Shown one piece after another: positions 54,984 to 64,000 of a stretch of 64,000 bases of DNA. Source of the DNA: Pseudopyrenochaeta lycopersici (taxonomy: Eukaryota > Ascomycota > Dothideomycetes > Pleosporales > Pseudopyrenochaetaceae); NCBI GenBank assembly GCA_003313425.1, contig NHZP01000041.1:186001-250000 (forward strand). The letters run 5' to 3'. Both the position numbers and the translations under genes were made by a program. The notes under the pieces were generated by a model. The model had not been told where the DNA came from. It saw only the letters and a list, made by a program, of their open reading frames with translations, and did not search any database. Within the stretch, counting starts at the first letter, position 1. Each line of letters starts with the position of its first letter.

Positions 54984-56140
54984 TCGTGCCCCACCTCGTA
55001 ACGCAAGTCCCCACGTAATGCAACCTCCAAACATGCAACACCATTTTTTTAATACCACGTAACTCAGCTAATATGGGGAAAATTGAGGATACGCTTGTAG
55101 CGATCGACTCCTTGAAGCCTGGAGATAAGATCCTTTACGCGCAAATCGCAAAACAGTATAGTGTTGTGCTCACAACGCTGATAACGCATGGCCAAAGCTC
55201 AAAACCAACAAAATCTCCATCCACACCAAGAAAAGGAGCTTATCCAGTATATTTCCAGCTTACCAGGCGACGCCTACCATCTACTAGGGCTATGGTTCGA
55301 AACTTTGGATCGCAAATAGCCAAAAAGGACATTGGAAAGAACTGGGTTGATCGCTTCGTCAAGCGGCACAGCGTCCATCTTATCTCTCAATATGCAGCTG
55401 GTATGGATAATAACCGCCACAAAGCCGACTCCTCTACAAAGTATACGCTCTATTTCAAGCTTTTAGATAGTAAGATCGAGCAATATGAGATAAAAGCTCG
55501 TCATGCGTACAATATGGATGAAAAGAGGTTCCTATTAGGAGTAGTTGGTAGGTCAAAAAGGATATTTAGCAAGGCATTGTATGAGCAGGGGAACTATAAA
55601 CCCTTCATCCAGGATGGTAATCGAGAGTGGATTGCCCTGATAGCCTGCATATACGCGGATGGATCGTCCCTTGAGCCTGCCCTGATATTTCAGTCAGCCT
55701 CATCCTCGCTCCAGGACACTTGGCTGCAAGACTTCAATCCTGAGAACGATCAAGCTCACTTTACCTCATCATCCTCAGGATGGACGAACAATGATATAGA
55801 CGTAGTGTGGTTGAAGCAGGTGTTTGATCGCAACACCAAGGCAAAAGCTCGTTCTTCCTATCGATTACTTATCCTTGATGGCCATAGATCTCATGTTTAT
55901 ATGGATTGTATTGACTACTACGACCAAAATAAGATCCTCCTGGCTATCTATCCTTCTCATTCAACTCATACCTTGCAGCCGCTTGATGTGAGCATGTTCA
56001 AGCCACTCTCATCCGCGTACTCACAGGAGGTCTCTCATTTCATGGAGAGAAGCCAAGGGCTAGTTTCTATTAGTAAAGGAGACTTCTATCCCTTTTTCAA
56101 ATCAACCTGGGTAGCCTCGTTTAAAAAGGAGACTATGTAA
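54984..56140 (+). pseudogene. pogo/Fot1-like copy, 5' part with long open frame
   Basis: After a TA, the left terminal repeat shows CCCCACCTCGTAACG and a second motif, CACGTAATGC. A 355-residue open frame starts at 55073. It has YNMDEKRF, LLILDGHRSH and HSTHTLQPLDVSMF as the DDE residues (Asp, Asp, Asp). Between residues about 40 and 65 the protein is read out of frame (a pair of compensating indels; the expected HTH sequence is in another frame). The C-terminal coiled coil and right terminal repeat are missing; the copy ends after FKKETM. It overlaps in its last motif with the copy at 23506-24535. Confidence 0.75.
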
Positions 56141-56824
56141 TAGGCCATGCCCACAACACGGCCACAGATGGAGTTAGAATCACTGGGAGCAGTACCAGCG
56201 CACGAAGTCAACAAATTCTTGCGGCGTTGATATCTCTGCTGATGGGGTATACAGAACACGTACCACGTCATTTAACCCGAATGATTTCAGTATGACCGCT
56301 GGATAGTGAAGAGTACAAAGCGTTGGGGAGGTGGTAGCAGAGGAGATGCTCAAAGTATTACCATTGTCAAGCAGGAGTTTCTCGAGCCTACAAGAATTTC
56401 TCAGAGCTTGTTAGCAGTTAGAGGGGTACAAGAAATGGAAAAGGTAATTAGCTCAATCATGGGAAAATAATTAAGTTGTACGCTTGTTGGAGTTGTGAAC
56501 CCAGAGGTAGCCAACAAGCTTCTCGCCACGCCCTGCGAGCAGATCATTGGCCATATCTCGAATCATAGCCCTCGAAGCTCCAACTCCACTTGAGTTTAGG
56601 CCTCGTGTGGGTCCAAAGCCAGCCCCTTGGAGCGGGGCTCATTGCGGGACCCCTCGTTTTTGTACCAATTAATTATGGTCCGGGCATCACGCGCACGGGC
56701 ACGACGCGTCCCGCATCGTAAACAAAGATTCAAAGTGATCGCATGCGAGAGCTTCCCAACCACTTTCATCACCGCACCGTTTCCTCCACCAGCTTGTGCA
56801 AATAACCACACCAAAACATCAGTC
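56141..56824. other. Spacer, nothing recognised
   Basis: Non-coding DNA between the truncated pogo copy and the next gene. Its last 150 bp, including an in-frame upstream ATG at 56675, probably form the 5' leader of that gene. Confidence 0.4.
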
Positions 56825-57730
56825 ATGGCCCGTCAGACACGATTATCGTTCGCTGGCAAGATCCCCAACGTCGAAGCTGAAGCAGCCGGGAAGCGCAAGC
56901 ACCCTACTGTCGAAGACAATTCCCAGTCCGACTTCTCTGGCAATGAAACACCAAAAGCCAAGAAATCCAGGGTCATGCCCAAGACTAAGGCGACAACCGC
57001 CTCCGCCAAGGGCACGAACGCGAAAGCAGCAAAACCCGCAACGAAGACTCAAAAACCCTCACAAATCTATAAAAAGGCTATCGCGGAAGTGGACAAGAAG
57101 GTGAAGTCTCTCGACGCCAAGGTCAAGAAACAGGGGCCGAACAGCAGCGCCGTTACCTCGCCCACCTATGCCACCGCCATGGCCAAATTTCTTCCTGGAG
57201 TATCGAAGCTGAATGAAATGGGGGCCGAAGGCGCAGTGTGTGCACTCAATCTCTTGCTTCATCTCGCCCATAATGCGTATGGCGATATTAATGCTAGTTT
57301 TAAGATGAGCGGGTATGGAGGGCATAAGAAACCATATTGGGATATGGATGAGTTTATGCTGAAGGTTATGGAAAAGTGTGCTGCTATCGCGAACTCGAAC
57401 TCAGATACGCAACAGCCCTTAGAGCTAGTGGAGGTTCCACATCGGTGGAGGGACAAGGACGCGAACGTCGGAGTGTTCAAGACCGGACGTCCGAACAAGC
57501 AGCAGAGGGGTTGGATCGCTAAACAGCGCGAGAAGTGGGAGAAGGAGAGGAATAATCTTGCTAGAGAGCGCAGAGAGACAACGAAGGACTGGGTTGACAA
57601 CGCAATTGCGGAGCTGGTGGACTCGAGGGACTACATCAAGGATTACGGGCATGACGGCTTCTTCCGGAAGAGTATCGCAAGATTGGAGGAGCTGAAATCG
57701 AATCGACCTGGTGAACATGCTGCTTCCTAG
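56825..57730 (+). CDS. Basic, probably nuclear protein, function unknown
   Basis: The frame is open from upstream, but the ATG at 56825 (context cagtcATGG) is the best start and gives 301 residues. It begins MARQTRLSF, similar to a PCNA-interacting (PIP-like) peptide. A low-complexity basic linker with KAKKSR (about residues 35-90) follows, then a helical region starting SQIYKKAIAEVDKKVKSLDAKV. A C-terminal part has several Trp (HRWRDKD, RGWIAKQREKWEKERN). No family is recognised. It has no stops and lies among transposon relics, within the segment bounded by the 110-bp inverted repeats, so it may be a passenger gene. Function is not inferred. Confidence 0.65.
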   Translation: MARQTRLSFAGKIPNVEAEAAGKRKHPTVEDNSQSDFSGNETPKAKKSRVMPKTKATTASAKGTNAKAAKPATKTQKPSQIYKKAIAEVDKKVKSLDAKVKKQGPNSSAVTSPTYATAMAKFLPGVSKLNEMGAEGAVCALNLLLHLAHNAYGDINASFKMSGYGGHKKPYWDMDEFMLKVMEKCAAIANSNSDTQQPLELVEVPHRWRDKDANVGVFKTGRPNKQQRGWIAKQREKWEKERNNLARERRETTKDWVDNAIAELVDSRDYIKDYGHDGFFRKSIARLEELKSNRPGEHAAS

Positions 57731-57903
57731 CCGAGCCATGTCTATCTTTCGGAAGTGGAGTAATTCTCTCCTCGGAGATGCCTTTATGTAAATATTGTTG
57801 CCTCCTCTTTTTGAAATTAATCGGTTTCTAGCCGTTGAACTACTTTCATCGTCTGGTCATGAACGTGATTACAGATCATACAGCTTTTGCTGCCGAAATC
57901 CAT

Positions 57904-58400
57904 TTACTCATTCCCCGCAACGGAAACCTCCGGTAGCATTTGCCTTAAATAGATGCTGAATTTCTCGGAGTCTTCGCGATCTCCAAGTCGCATGGCTGAC
58001 AACAGCGAAAGTGCGACATGCCATCGTCCGTGCGCTGCCCGTTTGAACAGATCAAGCTTCGCAACGTCTAAGAAAACATCCGAGCCAGACTTGCAGTAGT
58101 CTACCACAAGTCTTTCTTTCCATTGTGGAACTAGCGCACTAAATCCGTACACCTTGTCTTTGAAATTTTTGCAGTTATGGTGCTGGGCGTAGACCTCAAA
58201 TCACTTCATCGAGCATTCCGAGATCGCCACGCTCTGGTGTCCATCTGCTTCCTCGTCTGCTTCTCGGGTTCGATCGTACTCAGCATCGTACTGATGTACT
58301 TCGACGTCTAGCTGCGCGAAAGGACAAGGGCGAATGAAGTTTTGGTATACAGCTATGTCTGGGAAAGAAGAGTAGCGGCTGTATTCGGCTTTCTTCAAGT
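57904..58400 (-). pseudogene. HET-type protein fragment
   Basis: One minus-strand frame, broken by TGA near 58201, reads YAQHHNCKNFKDKVYGFSAL and VVDYCKSGSDVFLDVA. This corresponds to the post-HET-domain stretch (RDKVYGLL ... VDYSKS ... EVF) common to HET proteins. The HET domain itself was not found upstream. A possible small exon near 58700 (MKATQSLYVV) is unsupported. It is treated as a relic. Confidence 0.5.
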
Positions 58401-58847
58401 AGGACTATCGGCATCTGGCGTTATCGCAGCCGTACAGGCGCATCACTCCAAAAGCCAAATATACTGGCTGGGCGTCGTTGCGCTTTGCAACCTGCAACTT
58501 CTAGTTGGCACCAACGTAAGACCTCCCAAACAAGATGTCCATGCCAGCGCTGACTGGTTTTGTGATCAGCTCGCTCGAGTATTGCGCATTTTGCAGTTCC
58601 CCTCCCTAGGCAATTTGGGCTACGTACCTCTTTACTGCCGTTACAGCACCAGATATCGCTCCGTCGATGCCGTACGACATAGAGACTCTGCGTTGCTTTC
58701 ATGCCGTTGACAAAAAACAGAAACGAAAGGCCACGTCTTTTCAACGAGTCAGCATTACTCTCTCACCTCGCAGTGGGGTCATTCTTAGCCTCAGTAGCAT
58801 CATGCATACAGTTGGGAATTCATAACAGGTCAGGAGCGAGACAATCG

Positions 58848-58921
58848 AGCAGAGTTGGAAATCGATCGTATCGATCGATCACTGTTTGAAATCGAATCGA
58901 TCGACGATCAAATCGATCAAA
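58848..58921. repeat. ATCGAT-rich palindromic cluster
   Basis: ATCGATCG occurs repeatedly in both orientations (GAAATCGATCGTATCGATCG, then AATCGAATCGATCGACG and AAATCGATC), directly after the stop codon of the hAT fragment. It resembles subterminal repeats at a hAT 3' end. Confidence 0.6.
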
Positions 58922-58922
58922 G

Positions 58923-59860
58923 CTAGTCCTCGTTATCCCAATCTAGCGCAATCTTGCCTACTAATTGAAGAACTTGCCTCCAATGGTCCCCTCCAAGAAG
59001 ACCAAGAGGCAGTGACGGCTGATAAATACCAGATTTACTCCAGGAACGAAGGCACTGAGCCATGGCCACAATATGGCGTCGTAGGCGAGATCTAAGTGGC
59101 GTTATCATCCTCCCACAACTACTAAAATCTCTCTCCGTTTCTGCTGAAGACGAAGCGATAGTAAGGAAGTCAACGGCCATATAAGACAGCCGAGGAAAGC
59201 GTACAGCGCCAACGTCTCTCCACCAAGCAATTGGATCAGCTTTGTATGCGATATTGTCAACCGGCGGCTCTGATAGATATTGATCCAGCTCATCCTGTGC
59301 TTGAAAGGCGGTTAACTGCTTTGCTTGTCTATGTTGTCGCCCTTGAGGCTCAGGGTTAGGCTCAGGACAAGTCAGTGACCGACTAAACGCCAGTCGGCGT
59401 TCAATATAGTCCAGTGCGCGGGTTCCAGTTGCTGAAACGCCATCACAGGCTTCCTCATGAGCCATGCTCTTGTATCTCTCCTCCCAGATTGCTGTTAAAC
59501 TCCGCCCATATGTCCCTTTCCACTCTGAGGTCTGACGAGACGGCAGTTGGTTCCAAAGCTGTTCAAGAGCTCGCCATTTCTTGCAGGGGTGGAATACGAC
59601 TGCTGTGACATAAGCAGTTGAGGTCAGCTTGCCATAATAATCGTCCAGCTTCTTCCATCCAAGCTTGATGTAGGTCTTCAAAAGCCTACGGGTTTTTGCA
59701 TCCATGTCATTGAACAAGTGAATCTCTTCCATGATCTGATCGTCATTCTCTTCGATTATCACTCCTTGAAGGGCCAGCTCGAGGTGGTCAAGGAGCATCT
59801 CGACCACCTGGAAGTATTCGTCGAACTCTCCGGAAGTTGAGCGTTTACCGGCAATACCCT
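58923..59860 (-). pseudogene. hAT transposase C-terminal fragment
   Basis: A minus-strand frame (from about 59860, Met at 59807, stop at 58923) contains the second half of a hAT transposase: LGWKKLDDYYGKL, AYVTAVVFHPCKKW, a charged linker, DPIAWWRDVGA, and the dimerisation signature MAVDFLTIASSSAETERDFSS. The BED finger and first catalytic acids are missing. Directly upstream lies one of the 110-bp inverted repeats, implying an internal deletion from that end. No stops are seen within the fragment. Confidence 0.75.
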
Positions 59861-60096
59861 CGCCTTGGATTTGCTTTGGGCAGGCATGTATATTGTTGAC
59901 AGGTTTAGAAAGTACGGTGATATCTAATCGGAGAGACCGAAATTTTTGACTTTCGGTGAGACCGAGAATATCGGATTGACCGTCGGCCAGTCCGAAGAGC
60001 TGAAGTTGAGACCGCAGATATAAAGACTAGGCTGCGCTCTGAAGAAAGAGAGGGAGATTCCTCACAAAATAGAGATAATTCAAAGTCTATTGAGAA

Positions 60097-60647
60097 TTGC
60101 ATCACATGTGCCACGTATTTGAGTACTCAAATCAACAGACTCTAATTAGCGATTGCCTTCGACGGCATAACAGCTCATCACCAGCCTCAATTATTGAGGC
60201 GTTTAGTCGGTTTAAGAAGGGGGTTATAGTAGGGATACACAAAGCTGAGCTAATAGAGGAGAGGATTGCTAGCCTTGAGCAAGCTAATGAGGCAGCAACT
60301 CAGCGGAAGAAGCGCAAGAGAAGGCGGATTCAGAAAGGAGGAGTCTTAATAAAGGGACCTGGAGAAGATTTACTTGCTCAGCAAGAGGTTGAGCAGCAAA
60401 TAGAGCGTGAACAGCGCCAAAGTAGAGGGCAACTAGGGCCTAGCCGCAAGACTCCAGCACGCTGTAAAAGATGCAGAGAGACTGGACACAACTCGCGCAC
60501 ATGTAAAAAAGATACTATAGGTGCTGCTGAAGCTAGGATCTAGATATCTATATAGCAATTAATTTTATGGTTGAGTAGGACGCTTATAGAGGTGCGCAAA
60601 GTTGGTGGGGTGGCCCGCTCGCTTACATGGCCCGCTCGCTTGCCATG
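60097..60647 (+). mobile_element. 3' fragment of a pogo/Fot1-like element
   Basis: The frame to 60543 ends in a basic coiled coil (QRKKRKRRRIQKGG) and a zinc knuckle CKRCRETGHNSRTC, matching the C-terminus of the copy at 49861-51706. The right terminal repeat follows at 60607-60647, with two GGCCCGCTCGCTTAC/GC motifs, ending next to TA. The 5' end of the element is cut at about 60097. Confidence 0.75.
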
Positions 60648-60649
60648 TA

Positions 60650-61833
60650 ACGTGTTCCACCACCACGCGCACGTCCCTACAGCTCGCACGCGTTCTGCAA
60701 AATCTATACCCTCTCTATCTTAATAGATAATAGTGCTATAACTCTAAATTTTATATATATTATAAATATATATAGTAGCTATAATTTAAAAAAAAGAACT
60801 AGTTATATTAAGCTTTTATTTTTTAAGTTATTTAGCTTTTATTATTTAGCTTAAATTAGCTACATTCTTTAATATTTTTAAATCTATTAAAAGTTAAAGT
60901 ACTAGAATTTAAAAATAGATTTAATATATAAAAAACTAAAAAATGCTAAGTTTTTAAGTTATTAAATAGTTTATATACTAAGCTATCTAGCTACTAAAAA
61001 ACTTAAAAACGTACTAAAATAAAATATACTAAAAGTATAATATATAGTATATATACTTAGGTATAAAAGATAAAATATTAATTATACTATCTAAAATAAT
61101 ACTTATATATAATATTAACTAAAAAATATTATATATAGCTATTAATATATCTTAATCTTTACTTAAAAAAATTATAATAATTTAAAGTTTACTAAAATAA
61201 ATAATATACACTATAATTTTAATTTAGACTTAAATATTATATACTTAAGTATAAAATAGTGTATTATATAGTTTTAACGCTTTATATATCTTAATTATAA
61301 TAATATATTTAAGAAAATTTACTTAAAATTATAAAATAATTAATATTTATAGTATTTTATTTAGAATAGGTTTTAAACTTATAATATATTATATTTATAT
61401 AAATTTAGTTAATATATATAGTTTTTAGAATATAATATCTCTTATTACTAAAGTTTCTAAAGTTAAGTTTTCTATAGAGAATTTTTAAACTTATATAACT
61501 TAGCTAATAAACTATATTATAACTTTAAAAACTTAGTATGTTTTAATTATTTATATATTAGATCTATTTTTCAAATTTAGTACTCTAATCTTTGATAGCT
61601 TTAAAAATATTAAAGAATATAGCTAATTTAAGCTAAATAATAAAAGCTAGATAACTTAAAAAATAAAAGCTTAATATAACTAGTTCTTTTTTTTTAAATT
61701 ATAGCTACTATATATATTTATAATATATATAAAATTTAGAGTTATAGCACTATTATATATTAAGATAGAGAGGGTATAGATTTTGCAGAACGCGTGCGAG
61801 CTGTAGGGACGTGCGCGTGGTGGTGGAACACGT
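60650..61833. mobile_element. 1.18-kb non-coding element with very long inverted repeats
   Basis: The segment starts ACGTGTTCCACCACCACGCG and ends with its inverse, flanked by TA (60648-60649 and 61834-61835). The first 90 bp of the two arms are almost identical. The arms remain alignable for at least 300-400 bp, becoming extremely AT-rich inward, so most of the element may be one palindrome. There is no open reading frame. Its ACGTG terminus and TA duplication match the pogo-like elements nearby, whose transposase probably moved it. Confidence 0.88.
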
Positions 61834-61857
61834 TACGTAAGTAAATTCTTTCAGATA

Positions 61858-63971
61858 ACGTGCCGCCCCACCTGAGGAACGCCACCACCTGAGGAACGCC
61901 AAAGCCCATGTACACAGTTAACTTTTTGAGGCTATAGAGCCACCAACAATAGCTATTATCACGAGAATTTTTGTTGGTGAGCTTTACTAGGTATATAGAG
62001 TAATTGCGCAGCATCAGATTACACAATAAGCCTTTGTGGCGGCCTGATTGGCCGACCTCGTCGAGATTGAGCATGCAGAGCTTCTTGAGCAACAACAGGC
62101 TCCTCGTCCACCACAACAGATTTTTGAGCCTTAGCAGGCTTGGGGCTTTGCCTCTTACCTAATCTAGATAATTTCATATCGCTTTGGAGTTGTTTTTGAA
62201 GCTCGCGAGCCTCCTTTTGCTCCTTGCGAGATGCAGCTTTCTGAGCTCTCTCTACCTCCCTCATCTCTCTAGTTGCTAGCCTCATCCTCGCCCTCTCTTC
62301 AAGCTGTAAAACCTTGAGCTGCTTTTGCTGATCACGAAGCTTAATTGCTTCACTTTTTTGGTGTTGTAGCTCCTCCTCCTCACGCTCTTTTCTCTCCTTT
62401 TGAGCTCGAGCTGCCTAGACCTTAGTAGGTGACCAGAACTGAGCTCCACCATAGTATTCTTGAGGTTTCTCAAGGATCAAGGCCTTGCCTCGCTTCCTAC
62501 GCTTCTTCTCATTGCTGAGGGCCTCCTTGAGCTGAGTATTTTCATGTTGAAGTAGCTGATTTTGAGCTGAGATAGTGTGGATCGTTCGGCTAAGCTTTTT
62601 TAAGTGATTATCATATATATTATCCACAGCCTGCTTAAGGAGGCGCTCTATCTTCCTCCAATCGCTTGCGCTTAGTACTGAGGAGGAGCTATCACGCGAG
62701 GAGGGTCTATCTCTCAAGATTGACGTTGTAGTAAAGCAGCAGAGGATGACGTCTGGATTGAAAGGCTCGATGCCTGTTGTCGCAAAGGCCTTGCAGATCG
62801 TTGTTTCTTTCATAGATAGGCTCCAGGCTTAATAGAAGAGGCGAAAGAAATCCCTTTTAGTGATGCAGGTTAGCCCTTGAGCTTGAGCTATAAACTGAGA
62901 TAGCTCAGCGCGGTAGGCAGCAGCGAGAGGCCCGAACACGCTTACATCGAGAGGCTGTAAGGTGTGCGTTGAATGAGGAGGATAGATAGCTAGGAGGATC
63001 TTATTTTGATCACAGTAGTCTATAAAATCCATTGTTAGGTGAGATCCATGGCCATCAAGGATGAGTAATCGATAGGCTTGACGAGCCTTCGTTTTTGTCT
63101 CGCGATCAAACACCTCCTTGAGCCAAGATAGGCCTATCTCATTGCTTGTCCATCCACTTGATGATGAGGTAAAGAAAGCTTTATGGTATTGAGGCTCAAA
63201 ATCTTGTAACCATGAGTCTTGTATTTTGCCTGAGGTAGCTTGATAGATGAGAGCAGGCGTGAGAGCACTACCATCAGCACAGATGCAGGCTATCGTAGTA
63301 ATCCACTCACGATTACCATCCTGGATGATGTGCTTTGTCTTTCCTTACTCATAGTCGCTCCTTGAGAATACGCGCTTCGACTTGCCTAGCATCCCAATGA
63401 GGAAGCCTTTCTCATCCATATTATAGATATGTCGGGAGTCAATTGAGTACTGCTCAATCTTACGCTCGAGTAGCTTGAAATAGAGGCTATAGTTAAAGGC
63501 AGAGTCGGCTTTGAAGCGGTTGCGATCAAGGGGGGTTGCCCAGTGTGAGATGAGCTCGATGTTATGACGTTTGATAAAGCGCTGAACCCAGTGTTTACTA
63601 GGCTCCCTAGAGACTATCTGGGCTGCGAAATTTCGTATCATAGGCTGAGTTGGAGGTAGTCCTCGTGAGGATAGATCCTTGATATACTGTATAAGCTGTT
63701 TCTCTTGTGCGTTGTTGAGTAATCGATCATTTTCAATCTTGGTTGCACGCGAGCCTGTTACACCTCGGTGCCGTTTTAAGAGTGCTGAGCGACTGCACTT
63801 ATACTTATTGGCATACTCTTGGTACGTAAAATGTTCTACTAGTTGTAAGGAATTCAATGCTTCGATTGCAGTGTCAATACCTGCCATGGTGGTGGAGAAA
63901 TCGCGTGTTGAAGTTTGGCGGGAATTTCGTGTTCGCGTTCCTCAGGTGGTGCCGTTCCTCAGGTGGGGCGG
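61858..63971 (-). mobile_element. pogo/Fot1-like element, nearly full length
   Basis: The left end (61858, after TA) reads ACGTGCCGCCCCACCTGAGG with a second CACCTGAGGAACG motif; the right end carries the inverse up to 63971. At the right end the next long-inverted-repeat element begins at 63974 after a TA, apparently inside the last bases of this terminus. This element is the parent family of the MITE at 46895. Confidence 0.85.
62019..63887 (-). pseudogene. pogo/Fot1-like transposase, three nonsense codons
   Basis: A single minus-strand frame of about 620 codons from ATG 63887 is broken only by TAA near 63344, TAA near 62829 and TAG near 62415; each would be Gln if C replaced T. Parts in order are an N-terminal HTH (YQEYANKYKCSRSALLKR), a CENP-B-type HTH (SSRGLPPTQPMIRNFAAQIV) and the DDE core. 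The core has YNMDEKGF, LLILDGHGSH and HSTHTLQPLDVSVF, all three Asp intact. GIEPFNPDVIL and a long charged coiled coil close the protein. It is the best-preserved copy of its family in the window. Confidence 0.87.
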
Positions 63972-63973
63972 TA

Positions 63974-64000
63974 ACGTGTTCCACCACCACGCGCACGTCC
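63974..64000 (+). mobile_element. Start of a second long-inverted-repeat element
   Basis: The last 27 bases, starting ACGTGTTCCACCACCACGCG after TA, are identical to the first 27 bases of the element at 60650. The rest lies outside the window. Confidence 0.85.

Larger units (their letters stand above)
54839..60002. mobile_element. Composite segment bounded by 110-bp inverted repeats
   Basis: The sequences 54839-54950 and 59894-60002 are inverted copies, about 93 percent alike by eye, both starting CAGCTC-TCGGACTGGCCG and ending CCTGTCAACA. They enclose a truncated pogo copy, an intact gene, a HET relic and a hAT transposase fragment. The CAG start and the hAT fragment next to one repeat suggest hAT ends. 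However, the 8-bp flanks (aatggttt, aagttgag) do not match, so two separate insertions are also possible. Confidence 0.5.

Noticed and set aside
58421..58744. Possible first exons of the HET-type fragment
   Set aside because: Candidate splice sites exist, but no HET motif appears and the frame cannot be tied to the fragment.

Overview
The window looks like a repeat-rich, gene-poor segment of a filamentous ascomycete genome, most likely a Dothideomycete of the Pleosporales type. The evidence is short (46 to 119 nt) GT-AG introns, fungal-only protein families (HET, PD-(D/E)XK-like, a DUF3435-like recombinase remnant), and many transposons whose breaks are mostly C-to-T nonsense changes (CAG/CAA to TAG/TAA), as left by repeat-induced point mutation (RIP). 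The genus is inferred, not proven.

Host genes are islands between transposons. From left to right they are: an epoxide hydrolase (85-1129), a short-chain dehydrogenase (3403-4431, minus), an NmrA-like protein (9377-10306, minus), a trans-enoyl-reductase-like oxidoreductase with a 4-nt micro-exon (13051-14310), a secreted alpha/beta hydrolase (18403-19414, minus), a disordered protein of unknown function (30838-32788), a PD-(D/E)XK nuclease-like protein (37027-38492, minus), a small secreted protein with a deamidase-like Cys/His motif (45785-46417, minus), an F-box-like protein (47681-49627) and a basic nuclear-looking protein (56825-57730). Two HET-domain genes are broken relics.

Mobile elements fill most of the rest. 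There are solo Copia LTRs of two families, a Copia gag with one LTR, a Tad-like LINE, several hAT elements, at least seven pogo/Fot1-like copies, a DD34E Tc1-like copy, an Ant1-like copy plus a fragment, an intact-looking Mutator-like element, and a Crypton. Nesting is deep: the Crypton sits inside the right terminal repeat of the Mutator-like element, a hAT sits at a LINE/Copia junction, and a pogo copy is bracketed by two copies of a long inverted-repeat element.

AT-rich tracts at 10.8-12.8 kb and 60.7-61.8 kb look like heavily RIP-mutated DNA. In contrast, the Mutator-like transposase (25036-27597) and one spliced hAT transposase (51837-54070) have no internal stops and could be recent or active.

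The points most worth following are the secreted LSGC-motif protein, the Crypton-in-MULE nest with a 6-bp direct repeat, the 1.18-kb palindromic TA-inserting element, a 290-bp MITE derived from a full-length relative in the same window, and a 5.2-kb segment bounded by 110-bp inverted repeats that carries an intact gene.
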